DNA from: Thalassospira sp. MCCC 1A01428
GTDB taxonomy: Bacteria; Pseudomonadota; Alphaproteobacteria; Rhodospirillales; Thalassospiraceae
DNA length: 64,000 bases
Reading direction: 5' to 3'
NCBI RefSeq assembly: GCF_002115825.1
Contig: NZ_JFJZ01000003.1
Location: forward strand, 62,001 to 126,000
In this document: positions 38,955 to 48,710 of the stretch, piece by piece
Layout of the letters: each line of letters starts with the position of its first letter
Position numbering within the stretch: position 1 is the stretch's first letter
The notes under the pieces: generated by a model
What the model saw: only the letters and a program-made list of their open reading frames with translations
The model's database searches: none
Told to the model about the DNA's origin: nothing
Position numbers and translations under genes: made by a program

Positions 38955-40028
38955 TTACGCCGCAGGCCCCTGAAACGGGCGCGCCAGCAAACGGCCCAGC
39001 CCGGCCATGGTCACTTTGTTTTTAAGCGATGCCACGCCAACCATCACCACGGCAAAACCGGCCAATTGTGTGGGGCTAAGGGTTTCGCCCAAAAACAGCC
39101 AGGCCGCAAAAAATGTAAGGGCGGGGCCGGAAAGCGAAATTAAGGATGCCTGCGTTGCGCCAATGCGACGAATGCCTTCAAACAGCAGGAAAAACGGGAT
39201 GACGGTGCAAAAAATGGAAATGCCCGTGGTCCATAAAATGCCGCTCAGGTTCAGATGCAGTGGCTTTTCGACGGACAGTTCGTAAAGCACCATTGATATG
39301 CCCGCGACCGTGTTGATCAATGCCGAAAAATGCATTGATCCGATAACGTTGATTTTACGCTGGCTAAAATACAGATAACAGGCATAGGTCAAAGCTGATG
39401 CAAACGACCAGAAGACCCCCTGCCACATATGATCTGACACCAGCGTAACCCCGTTGGGCGCCACCACCAAAATCAGCCCGCAATAGGTAATCAGAAAACA
39501 TAATATCTGGCGCAACGGTGGAAACCGCCAGCGATGCAGGGCTTCCAATATCATGACAATGGCGGGAAAGCTGAACAGAACAATCCGCGATACCGTGACA
39601 TCAATGATGGAAACAGCGGTAAAATCACACAGGGACGCGGCAAAAAACAACCCGCCATAGGCAGCCCCCCAAATCATATCCGCCGGGCGGATGGCGCGTT
39701 CACCGGGGCGGTTTTTGCCAAACATCCACACACCAAACCAGAAGAACGGCATGGCGATTAAAAACCGTAGCAATAACAGGCCGTCCACCGTCATGCCGGT
39801 GGCATAAACAAACTTTGCCAAAAGGCCTTTCATTGCCAGCGCACAGGTTGCCAGCAACACCAGCACAAGCGCCGAACGCGCCACCTTTGCTTTTGCTGCC
39901 TCGGCCTCATGGTGTGCGCGGGCCGCGTTTTGTGCATCTGTGGCGGCGGTATCGACTTGCGTGGCCGACGATACAGAAACATCACTGGCAGGCGTTTTAC
40001 CTGTCAATGTGGATGATGTAGGGGTCAT
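38955..40028 (-). CDS. DMT-superfamily (EamA) transporter
   Basis: 357 residues with ten predicted membrane helices in two EamA repeats, after a polar N-terminal stretch of about 50 residues rich in Ala, Thr and Ser. Members export or import amino acids and other small metabolites; the substrate here is unknown. It is divergent from a LysR regulator across 134 bp containing an LTTR-type palindrome, so regulation by that protein is likely. Confidence 0.87.
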   Translation of the reverse strand: MTPTSSTLTGKTPASDVSVSSATQVDTAATDAQNAARAHHEAEAAKAKVARSALVLVLLATCALAMKGLLAKFVYATGMTVDGLLLLRFLIAMPFFWFGVWMFGKNRPGERAIRPADMIWGAAYGGLFFAASLCDFTAVSIIDVTVSRIVLFSFPAIVMILEALHRWRFPPLRQILCFLITYCGLILVVAPNGVTLVSDHMWQGVFWSFASALTYACYLYFSQRKINVIGSMHFSALINTVAGISMVLYELSVEKPLHLNLSGILWTTGISIFCTVIPFFLLFEGIRRIGATQASLISLSGPALTFFAAWLFLGETLSPTQLAGFAVVMVGVASLKNKVTMAGLGRLLARPFQGPAA

Positions 40029-40074
40029 GGGGGCTCCGATCTCTCTCTATTCTTATCGTACGCTGCCACAGACA

Positions 40075-40091
40075 TTATTCAATTCGAATAA
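40075..40091. promoter_or_regulatory. LysR-type box between the EamA and LysR genes
   Basis: TTATTC-AATTC-GAATAA is a perfect inverted repeat with 6-bp arms. It contains several T-N11-A pairings, the core rule of LysR-type operators. It lies in the 134-bp divergent gap, 72 bp before the LysR ATG. Confidence 0.5.
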
Positions 40092-40162
40092 AATGTTAGC
40101 AGATATCAGTTTTGTTGATAACATAACCCTGGTCCCATTTCTGTCATGACAAGTCGCATATC

Positions 40163-41065
40163 ATGGACATCAAACAGCTTCGCAGTTTTATTCACATTGC
40201 TGAACTGGGCAGCCTGTCACGCGCGGCTGACCGGCTAAACCTGTCGCAACCGGCCCTTAGCCGCCAATTGAACCTGCTGGAAGAAAACCTGAATACCCAA
40301 TTGCTGGAACGCACCGGGCGCGGCGTAAAACTGACCGAAGCCGGGCGGATCCTTGCGGAACGGGCGCGGGTTATTCTGGGGGACCTTGCCCGGTTGGAAG
40401 CCGATTTAAGCGAGCGGCGCGACCATGTGACGGGGCATGTTAATATCGGCCTGCCGCCCAGCGCCGGCATTGTCATTACTGGCGCGCTGGTAGAGGCCGT
40501 CCGCGAACGTTACCCCGAACTAAGCCTGTCGATTGCCGAAGATTTAACCGGTGACATTCAGGAAGGTCTGCTATCCGGGCGGCTTGATGTAGGGGCATTA
40601 CACGACGGCATGATTTCGCGCAGCCTGCATTCCGAACCATTATGGCGCGAGGACCTGTTTTTAATTTCGCACCCGTCACAGGTGCCTGAAAATGCCAGCG
40701 AAATTGCCTTTGAGGACGTGGTACGCCTGCCGTTAATCATGCCTACCCCCAAACACGGCCTGCGCGCCAAAATGCAGGAAGCCGCCTTTCGTGCCGGTCG
40801 GCCCCTGATGCCGGTGGTCGAGGCCGATGCCCTGCGTGTCCTGGTTGATCTGGTTCATCGCGGGTTGGGGCATACGGTACTGCCCAGATCCTCGCTGGTG
40901 GCCGAACTTTCGACTGGTCGTTTGAAAGCCCGGCGTATTGTGCAGCCCGGCATGGCCCGAACTGTCATGTTATCGTGGCTACAAGACCGCCCGCTAAGTG
41001 CCGGGGCCAAAGCTGTGATTGATACCCTGCGCGAACTGGCCGGAACCGTGCCGATGGGCGATTGA
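40163..41065 (+). CDS. LysR-family transcriptional regulator
   Basis: 300 residues. The N-terminal winged helix is typical: MDIKQLRSFIHIAELGSLSRAADRLNLSQPALSRQLNLLEENLNTQ region at 1-60. A PBP2-type effector domain follows. It is divergent from the EamA transporter and probably regulates it. The effector is not known. It ends near a bidirectional terminator. Confidence 0.9.
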   Translation: MDIKQLRSFIHIAELGSLSRAADRLNLSQPALSRQLNLLEENLNTQLLERTGRGVKLTEAGRILAERARVILGDLARLEADLSERRDHVTGHVNIGLPPSAGIVITGALVEAVRERYPELSLSIAEDLTGDIQEGLLSGRLDVGALHDGMISRSLHSEPLWREDLFLISHPSQVPENASEIAFEDVVRLPLIMPTPKHGLRAKMQEAAFRAGRPLMPVVEADALRVLVDLVHRGLGHTVLPRSSLVAELSTGRLKARRIVQPGMARTVMLSWLQDRPLSAGAKAVIDTLRELAGTVPMGD

Positions 41066-41077
41066 TCTGGATAAAAC

Positions 41078-41112
41078 AAAACCGGCATCCCCCGCAGGAA
41101 TGCCGGTTTTAT
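41078..41112. terminator. Bidirectional terminator
   Basis: AAAACCGGCAT (41078-41088) pairs perfectly with ATGCCGGTTTT (41100-41110). A-tract and T-tract flank it on both sides, so it can end both the LysR gene and the convergent aldo/keto reductase gene. Confidence 0.85.
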
Positions 41113-41131
41113 CATTAGTTTCAAGCGATGA

Positions 41132-42178
41132 TCAGGCGTCAGCCGAGGAATCCGACGAACGTTTCCACAGGTTCAACCCGCCATCGGTGGCGTATTTGTC
41201 AATTTCCACCAGTTCTTCGGTGCTGAAATCCAGGTTGTTTAGTGCATCAAGGCTGTTATCAAGCTGTTGCACATGGCGTGCGCCAATCAATGCCGATGTA
41301 ATTTCGGGGCGACGCAAAACCCAGGCAATCGCCATTTGGGCCAGGGTTTGACCGCGACGCTGGGCAATATCGTTAAGCGCCTTCACACGTGCGATATTAT
41401 CGTCCGTCAGCATGGATGACTGAAACGATCCCCCTTGGGCTGCACGGGAATTTTCCGGCACACCGTTAAGGTATTTATTGGTCAAAAGCCCCTGTGCCAT
41501 TGGCGAAAAGGCAATACAGCCAATGCCCAGTTCGGACAGGGTATCAAGCAGCCCTTCTTCCTCGACCCAGCGATTAAGCATTGAATAGCTGGGCTGATGA
41601 ATGACGCAGGGCGTGCCAAGGTCTTGCAAAATTGCCTGTGCCTTGCGTGTCATTTCCGCCGAATAGGACGAAATACCAACATAAAGCGCCTTGCCCTGCC
41701 GTACGACCTGATCAAGCGCGCTCATGGTTTCATAAAGCGGGGTATCGGGGTCTACCCGGTGGGAATAGAAAATATCGACATAATCCAGCCCCATCCGCTT
41801 CAGGCTTTGATCCAGGCTGGAAATCAGATATTTGCGTGATCCCCATTCACCATAGGGGCCGGGCCACATGCGATAGCCCGCCTTGGTTGAAATGATCAGT
41901 TCGTCACGGTGGGCGCGCAAATCCTGATCCATGATCCGGCCAAAGTTTTCCTCGGCCGAACCGGGGGGCGGACCATAGTTGTTGGCAAGGTCAAAATGCG
42001 TTACCCCGCGATCAAAAGCCCGGCGCACCATGGCGCGCTGGGTTTCGTAAACATCAACCCCGCCAAAATTGTGCCAAAGCCCAAGGGTGATTTGCGGCAA
42101 TTGCAGGCCGCTATGACCTGACCGACGATAGGTCATCTGTTCGTAGCGCGATGCGTCCGGCATCCAGTCCGATGACAT
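41132..42178 (-). CDS. L-glyceraldehyde 3-phosphate reductase-like aldo/keto reductase (YghZ family)
   Basis: 348 residues, TIM-barrel AKR14 type. FDLANNYGPPPGSAEENFG holds the catalytic Asp and Tyr, STKAGYRMWPGPYGEWGSRKYL carries the Lys, and DIFYSHRVDPDTPLYETM the His. These are the hallmark segments of E. coli YghZ, an NADPH-dependent reductase of L-glyceraldehyde 3-phosphate and related aldehydes. GGAGGA lies upstream of the ATG. It is divergent from the second LysR gene. Confidence 0.9.
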   Translation of the reverse strand: MSSDWMPDASRYEQMTYRRSGHSGLQLPQITLGLWHNFGGVDVYETQRAMVRRAFDRGVTHFDLANNYGPPPGSAEENFGRIMDQDLRAHRDELIISTKAGYRMWPGPYGEWGSRKYLISSLDQSLKRMGLDYVDIFYSHRVDPDTPLYETMSALDQVVRQGKALYVGISSYSAEMTRKAQAILQDLGTPCVIHQPSYSMLNRWVEEEGLLDTLSELGIGCIAFSPMAQGLLTNKYLNGVPENSRAAQGGSFQSSMLTDDNIARVKALNDIAQRRGQTLAQMAIAWVLRRPEITSALIGARHVQQLDNSLDALNNLDFSTEELVEIDKYATDGGLNLWKRSSDSSADA

Positions 42179-42469
42179 ATTTTTCCTCCTGATGATTTTC
42201 TATCGGGATACACCCAAAATTTGAATCGATCCAATGCGGCGAAGGATACGTTATTTTCACCTGCCCTGTCAGGTCAGAAATCCGGAAACTGTACCCGCCA
42301 TGGCGGTTTTCAAATAAATTCCCTTTGTCTTATCAAGCACCTTGCGCACAAAATACCGAATGATGGACATTTGCGGCCAGCCGCCATGTTCGATAAATTG
42401 CTTTCAATAGGCGGCTTTGGCCAATATCGGTGTATATGCGCCTGAACGGGTATGAACGGGGACCGACAG

Positions 42470-43369
42470 ATGAAGGCAAGCATTCGCGGACTGGAGCTGT
42501 TTCGCTCGATCATGCTGACAGGATCAATCAGCAAATCATCGGTTGAACTTGCCATTTCACAACCCACCGCAAGCGGCCTTTTGAAACGGTTAGAAGATTC
42601 CATTGGGCTGATCCTGTTTGAACGCAGCGCCTTTGGCCTGTCCCCCACCCCCGAGGCCATCAAACTGTTGCCCGAGGTCGACAGGATGTTTCAGCATCTG
42701 GATCATGTGCAAACAAAAATCGTCAATATCGCCGAAGGAGATTCCGCCTTTCTGTCGGTTCAGTCCCTGCCGTCGATGTCGCAACATTTTGTCGCCCCGA
42801 CCATTAAACTGTTATGCGAGCATTTCCCCAAGGCCACGGTTTCAATCCATTCCGGGCAATCATCGCAGGTCGTAAACAGCATTCGTATGGGGGCATTTGA
42901 TGTCGGGTTTGTGTATGGTGCGCGTGAAAATTCAACGCTGGAATATATCCCGCTTAAAAAAATAAAATTTGAATGCGTGGTTCGTGCCGATCATCGGCTG
43001 GCACAGGAATCCCGCGTTGAACCCGAAGACCTGCGCGATGAAAACCTGATCCTTAACCGGTCGGGTACCTATTTGCGCAATGCCCTTAACCGCGCACTTC
43101 GTCAGCACGATATTCCGGTATCACCAAAGGTCGAAACCGGCACATTACAGGCCTATGACCTGATCAATTCGGGCATCGGCATTGGTATTCTTGATACCTC
43201 GCTTTTATCAGATAACCATTACCCCGACCTGATCGCTGTACCGACCTTTATGAATATCGAGGTGGAAGCCTGCGCCATTTTCAACAAGGCCACACCCTTG
43301 TCACGGATTGCACACCAGTACCTGACAATCGTTCAGGACTTTTTTAACGCCGCCCCCAAAACCGGATAA
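42470..43369 (+). CDS. LysR-family transcriptional regulator next to the TRAP operon
   Basis: 299 residues from the ATG at 42470 (MKASIRGLELFRSIMLTGS), with GGGGA 7 nt upstream; an ATG six codons earlier is possible. The HTH lies in SKSSVELAISQPTASGLLKRLE, followed by a PBP2-type ligand domain. It converges on the TRAP operon and is the nearest regulator to it, so it may respond to that transporter's substrate. It is also divergent from the aldo/keto reductase gene. Confidence 0.88.
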   Translation: MKASIRGLELFRSIMLTGSISKSSVELAISQPTASGLLKRLEDSIGLILFERSAFGLSPTPEAIKLLPEVDRMFQHLDHVQTKIVNIAEGDSAFLSVQSLPSMSQHFVAPTIKLLCEHFPKATVSIHSGQSSQVVNSIRMGAFDVGFVYGARENSTLEYIPLKKIKFECVVRADHRLAQESRVEPEDLRDENLILNRSGTYLRNALNRALRQHDIPVSPKVETGTLQAYDLINSGIGIGILDTSLLSDNHYPDLIAVPTFMNIEVEACAIFNKATPLSRIAHQYLTIVQDFFNAAPKTG

Positions 43370-43390
43370 ACCTGATCTGCGCCCAAACGC

Positions 43391-43415
43391 AAAACGACCC
43401 GGCAAAACCGGGTCG
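43391..43415 (-). terminator. Terminator of the TRAP operon
   Basis: CGACCCGG (43395-43402) and CCGGGTCG (43408-43415) form a perfect stem with a 5-nt loop. On the minus strand the run TTTTGCGTTT follows, fitting the end of the TRAP operon. Confidence 0.7.
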
Positions 43416-43446
43416 CTGCATAAATTATCGTGATTTGCTGAAAAAA

Positions 43447-44466
43447 CTAGTCGGCGACGCCGGCAATTTCTTTCAGGCGGGTCATCACTTCCTTGCCCAC
43501 CAACGGTTCGCCCAGTTCTTTCCAGACCGGCTTCATCTTGCTCACCCACTGAGCATGCTGCGCATCATCAAGGGTATGAATTTCAACACCTTTCTGACGC
43601 ATGAACTCGACATCGTCGCTGTTCATTTTCAGGCCGTTTTCAATGTTCCACTCGGTGGCCGCTTTCAGGGCATCGGAAATGCCGGTCCGTACATCGTCGG
43701 GCAAGCCATCCCACCAGCTTTTGCTGGTGCCAACCATGTAGTACGAATACATGTGGTTGGTCAGGGTCAAATGATCGATCATTTCGTACATGCCAGACCC
43801 CTTCCACGCATTCGGGGTGACTTCGGCACCATCGATCACGCCGGTCTGAAGGGCCGTCGGGGCTTCACCCCAGTTCACGCTAACCGGGTTGGCATCCACG
43901 GCAGCAAAGGTTTTGACATAAACCGGCGCCGACTGAACACGAATTTTCATACCGGCAATATCAGCCGGGGTCAGCACTGCCTTGGTTCCGGTGTAGCCCA
44001 GAACACGCGGACCATTGATCCAGAAGGCAACCGGTTCCACGTTTTTGGCTTCAAGGGCGGGCACAAACATATGACGGATGGTTTCGTCCTTCATCGCGGC
44101 CGAAAATTTTTCCGGCGTGTCGAGCAAGAACGGCAGATTAAAGGCATTCATGCCTTTGGCCAGGCTGGCATAAGTGCCGGTGGTCGGCGCGATAAAGTTG
44201 ACTGCATTTAACTGTACGCCCTGCACCTGGTCGCTTTGGTCAAACAGGGTGCTGGAATGGTGCAGTTCAACAACCACCTTGTCGCCAAGGCGATTTTTAA
44301 TTTCTTCGGCAAATTTTTCAAAAGTCTGCCCCTTCAGACTGACCTTTGCCGAATCATCGGACATAACAATTTTAATCGGTGCAGCCTGCGCCACTGTTGC
44401 CCCAAAGGCCACCCCGGCCATCAGAACACCAGCAAGCGTCAAACGCAGTTTTCCGGTATATTTCAT
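43447..44466 (-). CDS. dctP: TRAP transporter solute-binding protein (DctP family)
   Basis: 339 residues with a signal peptide (cleavage likely after AQA at about 28). The GMKIRVQSAPVYVKTFAAVDANPVSVNWGEAPTALQTGVIDGAE region is the DctP ligand core; the Arg in MKIRV makes the salt bridge to a substrate carboxylate in this family. It delivers a carboxylate to the DctQM membrane part. It is the last gene of the minus-strand operon. Confidence 0.93.
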   Translation of the reverse strand: MKYTGKLRLTLAGVLMAGVAFGATVAQAAPIKIVMSDDSAKVSLKGQTFEKFAEEIKNRLGDKVVVELHHSSTLFDQSDQVQGVQLNAVNFIAPTTGTYASLAKGMNAFNLPFLLDTPEKFSAAMKDETIRHMFVPALEAKNVEPVAFWINGPRVLGYTGTKAVLTPADIAGMKIRVQSAPVYVKTFAAVDANPVSVNWGEAPTALQTGVIDGAEVTPNAWKGSGMYEMIDHLTLTNHMYSYYMVGTSKSWWDGLPDDVRTGISDALKAATEWNIENGLKMNSDDVEFMRQKGVEIHTLDDAQHAQWVSKMKPVWKELGEPLVGKEVMTRLKEIAGVAD

Positions 44467-44529
44467 CGGTTTTCTCCACTGTTTATCATTTTGGTCATCA
44501 CGCCATTCCGTCCCCGGAAATCGTGCGCA

Positions 44530-45849
44530 TCACTTCATCAAAGCCGGCAGGTAAAGCGAAATTTGTGGTACGAAAGTTACAAGCATCAGCGCTGTAATCG
44601 TCGCGAAGATCCATGGCAGGGCAGCCCGGAAAACATTCAGGACGGACATGCCCGATATGCTGCTTGCAACAAAAAGGTTCATGCCAACAGGCGGGGTAAT
44701 AAGACCCAGTTCGATATTCACGACCATGATGATGGCAAAGTGAATCGGATCGATGCCAAGCGAGCGTGCGGCAGGTTCCAGCAGGGGGGCAAAGATCAGG
44801 ATAGTGGGCACGCCTTCCAGGAAGAACCCGACAACCACCAGCAAGACATTCACACACAGCAGGAATTCAACCGGCGACAACCCGGCATCAAGAACAAACT
44901 GCGCCAGTTGGGAAGGCACCCCGATTTTGGTAATGAAATAGCCAAACATCAGGGCATTGGCGGTCACCCAGAAGATCATGCCAACGCGCGGAACCGTATT
45001 GGCAACGACGCCAAATACATCGCGTATTTTAAGTTCGCGATAAATCAGCATGCCAATCACAACGGCCAGGGCAATGGCCACCAGGGCGGCTTCGGTCGGG
45101 GTGAAAATGGCACCACCGCTAAACTGCATGCCAAACAGATCAAACCCGGGGAAGCCGTAAATACCCACGATAATAACTATGGGTAACAACAATGCCGGAA
45201 AGCTGACACGAATGGCCCGCCCCATATCGCCGACAGCGGCACGTTCGCGTACCTGCACCCCTTCGCGCACGGCAAGGAAACGCGCGGTTAACAGCAGCAA
45301 TGCGCCGTAAATTACCCCCGGTACGATACCCGCCAAAAACAGTTTGGGGATCGACGTTTCAGTAACAAAGCCATACAGGATCAACGGAATACTGGGCGGC
45401 AACAGAATACCAATTGAGCCTGACGTGCAAATTGCCCCAATCGAAAACCGCTTGGAATAACCTTCTTTAAGCAAGGCGGGATACAGAATATTGCCCACCG
45501 CCGCTACGGTTGCCGGGCTGGAGCCGGAGATAGCGGCAAAGAAAATGCAGGTCAAAACAGTTGCCATGCCCAACCCGGCCTTGAAATGCCCCAGCAGAGC
45601 ACGGGCCAGATCCACCAGGCGTTTCACCAACCCGCCATTTTCCATCAATGCGGCGGCCAAAAAGAAAAACGGCACCGCCATCAGGGTGAAATGTTCAAGA
45701 TTGGTCAGAAGTTTCTGACCAACAATGCCGGTCGGGATCGGTGAAAAAATCAGCGACGACACCACAGCCGCCCCACCCAGTGCCACAGCAATCGGCGCAC
45801 CGATAATGATAAGGGCAAAGAAAACAATAGCTAAAAATGCAACAGTCAT
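44530..45849 (-). CDS. dctM: TRAP transporter large permease (DctM family)
   Basis: 439 residues, about twelve membrane helices. ISGSSPATVAAVGNILYPALLKEGY and LITPPVGMNLFVASSISG are the two inverted-repeat substrate and sodium sites of DctM. It moves the substrate using a Na+ gradient. Its ATG overlaps the DctQ stop by 4 nt. Confidence 0.95.
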   Translation of the reverse strand: MTVAFLAIVFFALIIIGAPIAVALGGAAVVSSLIFSPIPTGIVGQKLLTNLEHFTLMAVPFFFLAAALMENGGLVKRLVDLARALLGHFKAGLGMATVLTCIFFAAISGSSPATVAAVGNILYPALLKEGYSKRFSIGAICTSGSIGILLPPSIPLILYGFVTETSIPKLFLAGIVPGVIYGALLLLTARFLAVREGVQVRERAAVGDMGRAIRVSFPALLLPIVIIVGIYGFPGFDLFGMQFSGGAIFTPTEAALVAIALAVVIGMLIYRELKIRDVFGVVANTVPRVGMIFWVTANALMFGYFITKIGVPSQLAQFVLDAGLSPVEFLLCVNVLLVVVGFFLEGVPTILIFAPLLEPAARSLGIDPIHFAIIMVVNIELGLITPPVGMNLFVASSISGMSVLNVFRAALPWIFATITALMLVTFVPQISLYLPALMK

Positions 45850-46382
45850 TTGCCCTGCCCTTTTTCTGCGGCCAGTTTGGCAAGATATGTTTCTTCGGGT
45901 TTTAATGCGCCAATGTCTTTACCCAGTTTGATCAGCAGCATCAGATAACGCAGGCTGAAAAACACCATGGTGATCGGCACAACCAGGAAAAAATACAGTT
46001 CCGGAAGATCGGTTTCCTGATTAACCGCACCAATCATGGATAAGAAACGGGCATAAAAAATGCTGTCATAGGCATAATACAGGCACAGCGCCAATGTCGC
46101 GCCATAAGCCAGAATGTTCAGCACTGCCCGGACTTTCGGCCCGACAGTCATCGCCAGCAGATCAACGCGGGGATGAAACCCTTCACGTACCGCCCGACTG
46201 GCGCCAAACAACATGGCCCATACCAGCGAAATCACCAGCGCAGTTTCCAGCCAGTGAATGCCGGAATTAAAAACATAGCGCAGAATAATTTGCAGAAGGC
46301 CCATGCAGACCCCAAGCAGGGTCAGGCCGACCATCATCACCTTTTCAAACCCGCACAACAAAAGGTCAAGTCGCCGGATCAT
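45846..46382 (-). CDS. dctQ: TRAP transporter small permease (DctQ family)
   Basis: 178 residues, four membrane helices. HWLETALVISLVWAMLFGASRAVREGFHPRVDLL is the conserved DctQ segment. It forms a heterodimer with DctM. It follows the MmgE/PrpD gene by about 40 bp. Confidence 0.92.
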   Translation of the reverse strand: MIRRLDLLLCGFEKVMMVGLTLLGVCMGLLQIILRYVFNSGIHWLETALVISLVWAMLFGASRAVREGFHPRVDLLAMTVGPKVRAVLNILAYGATLALCLYYAYDSIFYARFLSMIGAVNQETDLPELYFFLVVPITMVFFSLRYLMLLIKLGKDIGALKPEETYLAKLAAEKGQGK

Positions 46383-46422
46383 TATGTTTCACTCCCAAAC
46401 ATTTTTGTTTTCCCCTTTTCGC

Positions 46423-47802
46423 CTACGCGGCCATCTCGTTTGACGGTGTCCACAGCATGCTTAAACCGGAAAGACTGGTTAGGGTTTCCATTGCCATAAT
46501 GGCATCATGCAAACGGGCCGATGCCTCAGTTGATAGTACCCGGGCCGCACAATCGTCGTATTTGGCACGGATCAATTCGCGCGGTGCCGGTTCATCGGCA
46601 TGGCGTCCAAACGGGCGATCCAGTCGTTTGTTAAGCTGGCGACCATCGCGCAATGTCACATCAACTTCGCTCAGGTAATTACCCGGTCGGGTTAATGACA
46701 GATCATTATGCGGGGCAGCATGTACACGGCCCATCAATTCCCGGGCAACCGGGTCATTATACGCCTTGGCATCAAAACTGGCGAAACTCAGCCCACCTTC
46801 CAGCAAAGCCCGGGCCGCGCAATATTGCACACTGAATTTGGCATCAAGGCTGTTGCGCAATTCGGGGCGATTAACATGGGTTAAACGCAGCGGATGAATG
46901 CGGGTATCAATTTTCGCAATGTCACTTGCACCAAACCCATACTGTTTTTGCAGTAAGAACAGGGCATCGACCGTGGCATGGGTGCTGTCGCAACAGGGAT
47001 AAAGCTTAATGCCAATTCCCGGCTCGACAATATCAAGCGGGTTGGCCCAGTCTTTGGTTATCAGATCAGCCTGATAATTACCTTTGCCATTATAGACGTT
47101 CAAAAACCCCTGTTTGGCTTCAAGCACATCAAGGCTGGCGGTAAACCCGTTTTGGGCAAGCTTTGCCGCCATCAGGCCGTGACGCGCAGCATGACCAACA
47201 TGATAGGGTTTGGCCATGGTGCCAAAATTGGCCTTGACGCCACTGGCCAAACTGGCGCAAAGCGCCAGGGCAAGGGCGGTCTGATCGCGATCAAGCCCCA
47301 GCAATTTGGCCGATGCCGCAGCAGCACCAAACACCCCCATGGTCGCGGTTGGGTGCCAGCCCAGATCATAGTGATGAAAATTAACGGCACGTGCCATACG
47401 GGTTTCAGTTTCAAAACCGGCAATAAAGGCCACCATAAAATCAATACCGGAAACCGCCTGACTTTCGGCAATCGCAAACAGGGCGGGTAAAACCGGGGCC
47501 GAAGGATGCCCGCCCATGGCGATATTTACATCATCAAAATCAAGCGCATGAGAGGCCGCACCATTGATCAGCGCGGCGCACAGAATATCGAGTTTTTCCG
47601 TCCGCCCAACCAGCGAAACCTGCCCTGGCGTTGCCAGCCCTTCGGTTTGCAACATGGTTTCAACCACGGGCTCGTGGGTACCGGCAAGGGTACATCCCAC
47701 CGTATCGAGGATAACGGTTTTGGCATTTGCAATCGCAACAGGCGTTAAATCGTCTTTTCCCAGCGCAAAAATGCGCCCGGCAAGGTCCGTAATCAATGTC
47801 AT
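46423..47802 (-). CDS. MmgE/PrpD family protein
   Basis: 459 residues. ILDTVGCTLAGT at the start, NGAASHALDFDDVNIAMGGHPSAPVLPALFA, and KLYPCCDSTHATVDALFLLQ are family landmarks. The family includes 2-methylcitrate dehydratase, cis-aconitate decarboxylase and iminodisuccinate epimerase, all acting on di- or tricarboxylates. The exact reaction is not known. It lies between a LigI-like hydrolase gene and the TRAP genes on the same strand, so it probably acts on a product of the imported compound. Confidence 0.88.
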   Translation of the reverse strand: MTLITDLAGRIFALGKDDLTPVAIANAKTVILDTVGCTLAGTHEPVVETMLQTEGLATPGQVSLVGRTEKLDILCAALINGAASHALDFDDVNIAMGGHPSAPVLPALFAIAESQAVSGIDFMVAFIAGFETETRMARAVNFHHYDLGWHPTATMGVFGAAAASAKLLGLDRDQTALALALCASLASGVKANFGTMAKPYHVGHAARHGLMAAKLAQNGFTASLDVLEAKQGFLNVYNGKGNYQADLITKDWANPLDIVEPGIGIKLYPCCDSTHATVDALFLLQKQYGFGASDIAKIDTRIHPLRLTHVNRPELRNSLDAKFSVQYCAARALLEGGLSFASFDAKAYNDPVARELMGRVHAAPHNDLSLTRPGNYLSEVDVTLRDGRQLNKRLDRPFGRHADEPAPRELIRAKYDDCAARVLSTEASARLHDAIMAMETLTSLSGLSMLWTPSNEMAA

Positions 47803-47825
47803 TCTTTTCTTCCGAAATCCGGGTG

Positions 47826-48710
47826 CTAGCGCCAGTAAAGCCGTGCAGGATTATCAACCAGCATGGCATTAACGATTGCGGGATCACCCGCCCATTGTGC
47901 GACAAGGTTCAAGGCCCGGCCGTTATCTTCGGGCCGGAAATATTCAATTTTATCGGGTGAACGTACCGTTCCTGGCGCGGGCATGGTGTGCGGCCAGTCG
48001 CTTCCCCACAACATACGGTCGGGACGTGCGGCAAACAGGGCTTCCACAAAGGGCTGCGCATCGCCATAGCCATCTGCCGTTGAAACCCGATACAGGGCTG
48101 AAAGCTTTAAATAAACATGGTCGCAAGCCAGCAAGTCACACAGCTGGGCAAAACCGGGCTGGGCCGTATCACCCGCCGCATCCAGACAGCACATATGATC
48201 AAGCACCAGTGTCACCGGCAGGGCGGCAAGCTGGTCAGCCAGCAAGGCGATATTGGCCAGTGTCGTAAAGACCTGAATATGCCAACCCAGATGGGCGACG
48301 CGTTTGACCGCATGATCCAGTTGGGCCGCAATGCTTTTGGCATCAACATCACCGTGAGTGCGCAAATTAAGGCGAATGCCGCGCACACCGGCATCGTGCA
48401 TTCGGACCAGATCATCCTCTGAAAAACTGTCATCAATAACGGCTACGGCACAGGCACGGTCTTGCCCCAGCCGGGCAACGCCATCAAGGATGCACCTGTT
48501 ATCGGTGCCATAGGGGCTGGCCTGAACCAGCACCGCACGGCGAAACGATAATTGTGCCAAATGATGTTTCAACGCGGCAACCGGGGCGTGGTCCGGGGTA
48601 TAAACCCGGTTTGCCGACAACGGAAACCTGTCCGCATCAAATATGTGAACATGGCAATCACATGCGTTTTCCGGCATGGCAAAAGCTGGCGCCTGATAAG
48701 TCTGGGTCAT
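47826..48710 (-). CDS. Amidohydrolase / lactonase similar to 2-pyrone-4,6-dicarboxylate hydrolase (LigI)
   Basis: 294 residues from the ATG at 48710 (MTQTYQAPAFAMPENACDCHVHIF). It belongs to the amidohydrolase TIM-barrel family PF04909: DCHVHIFD at the first strand, RRAVLVQASPYGTDN, GIRLNLRTHGD, LDHMCC and WGSDWPH at the later strands. The DCHVHxF...YTP pattern is close to LigI, which opens a lactone to a carboxylate. Substrate inferred only by class. It is the first gene of the operon. Confidence 0.85.
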   Translation of the reverse strand: MTQTYQAPAFAMPENACDCHVHIFDADRFPLSANRVYTPDHAPVAALKHHLAQLSFRRAVLVQASPYGTDNRCILDGVARLGQDRACAVAVIDDSFSEDDLVRMHDAGVRGIRLNLRTHGDVDAKSIAAQLDHAVKRVAHLGWHIQVFTTLANIALLADQLAALPVTLVLDHMCCLDAAGDTAQPGFAQLCDLLACDHVYLKLSALYRVSTADGYGDAQPFVEALFAARPDRMLWGSDWPHTMPAPGTVRSPDKIEYFRPEDNGRALNLVAQWAGDPAIVNAMLVDNPARLYWR

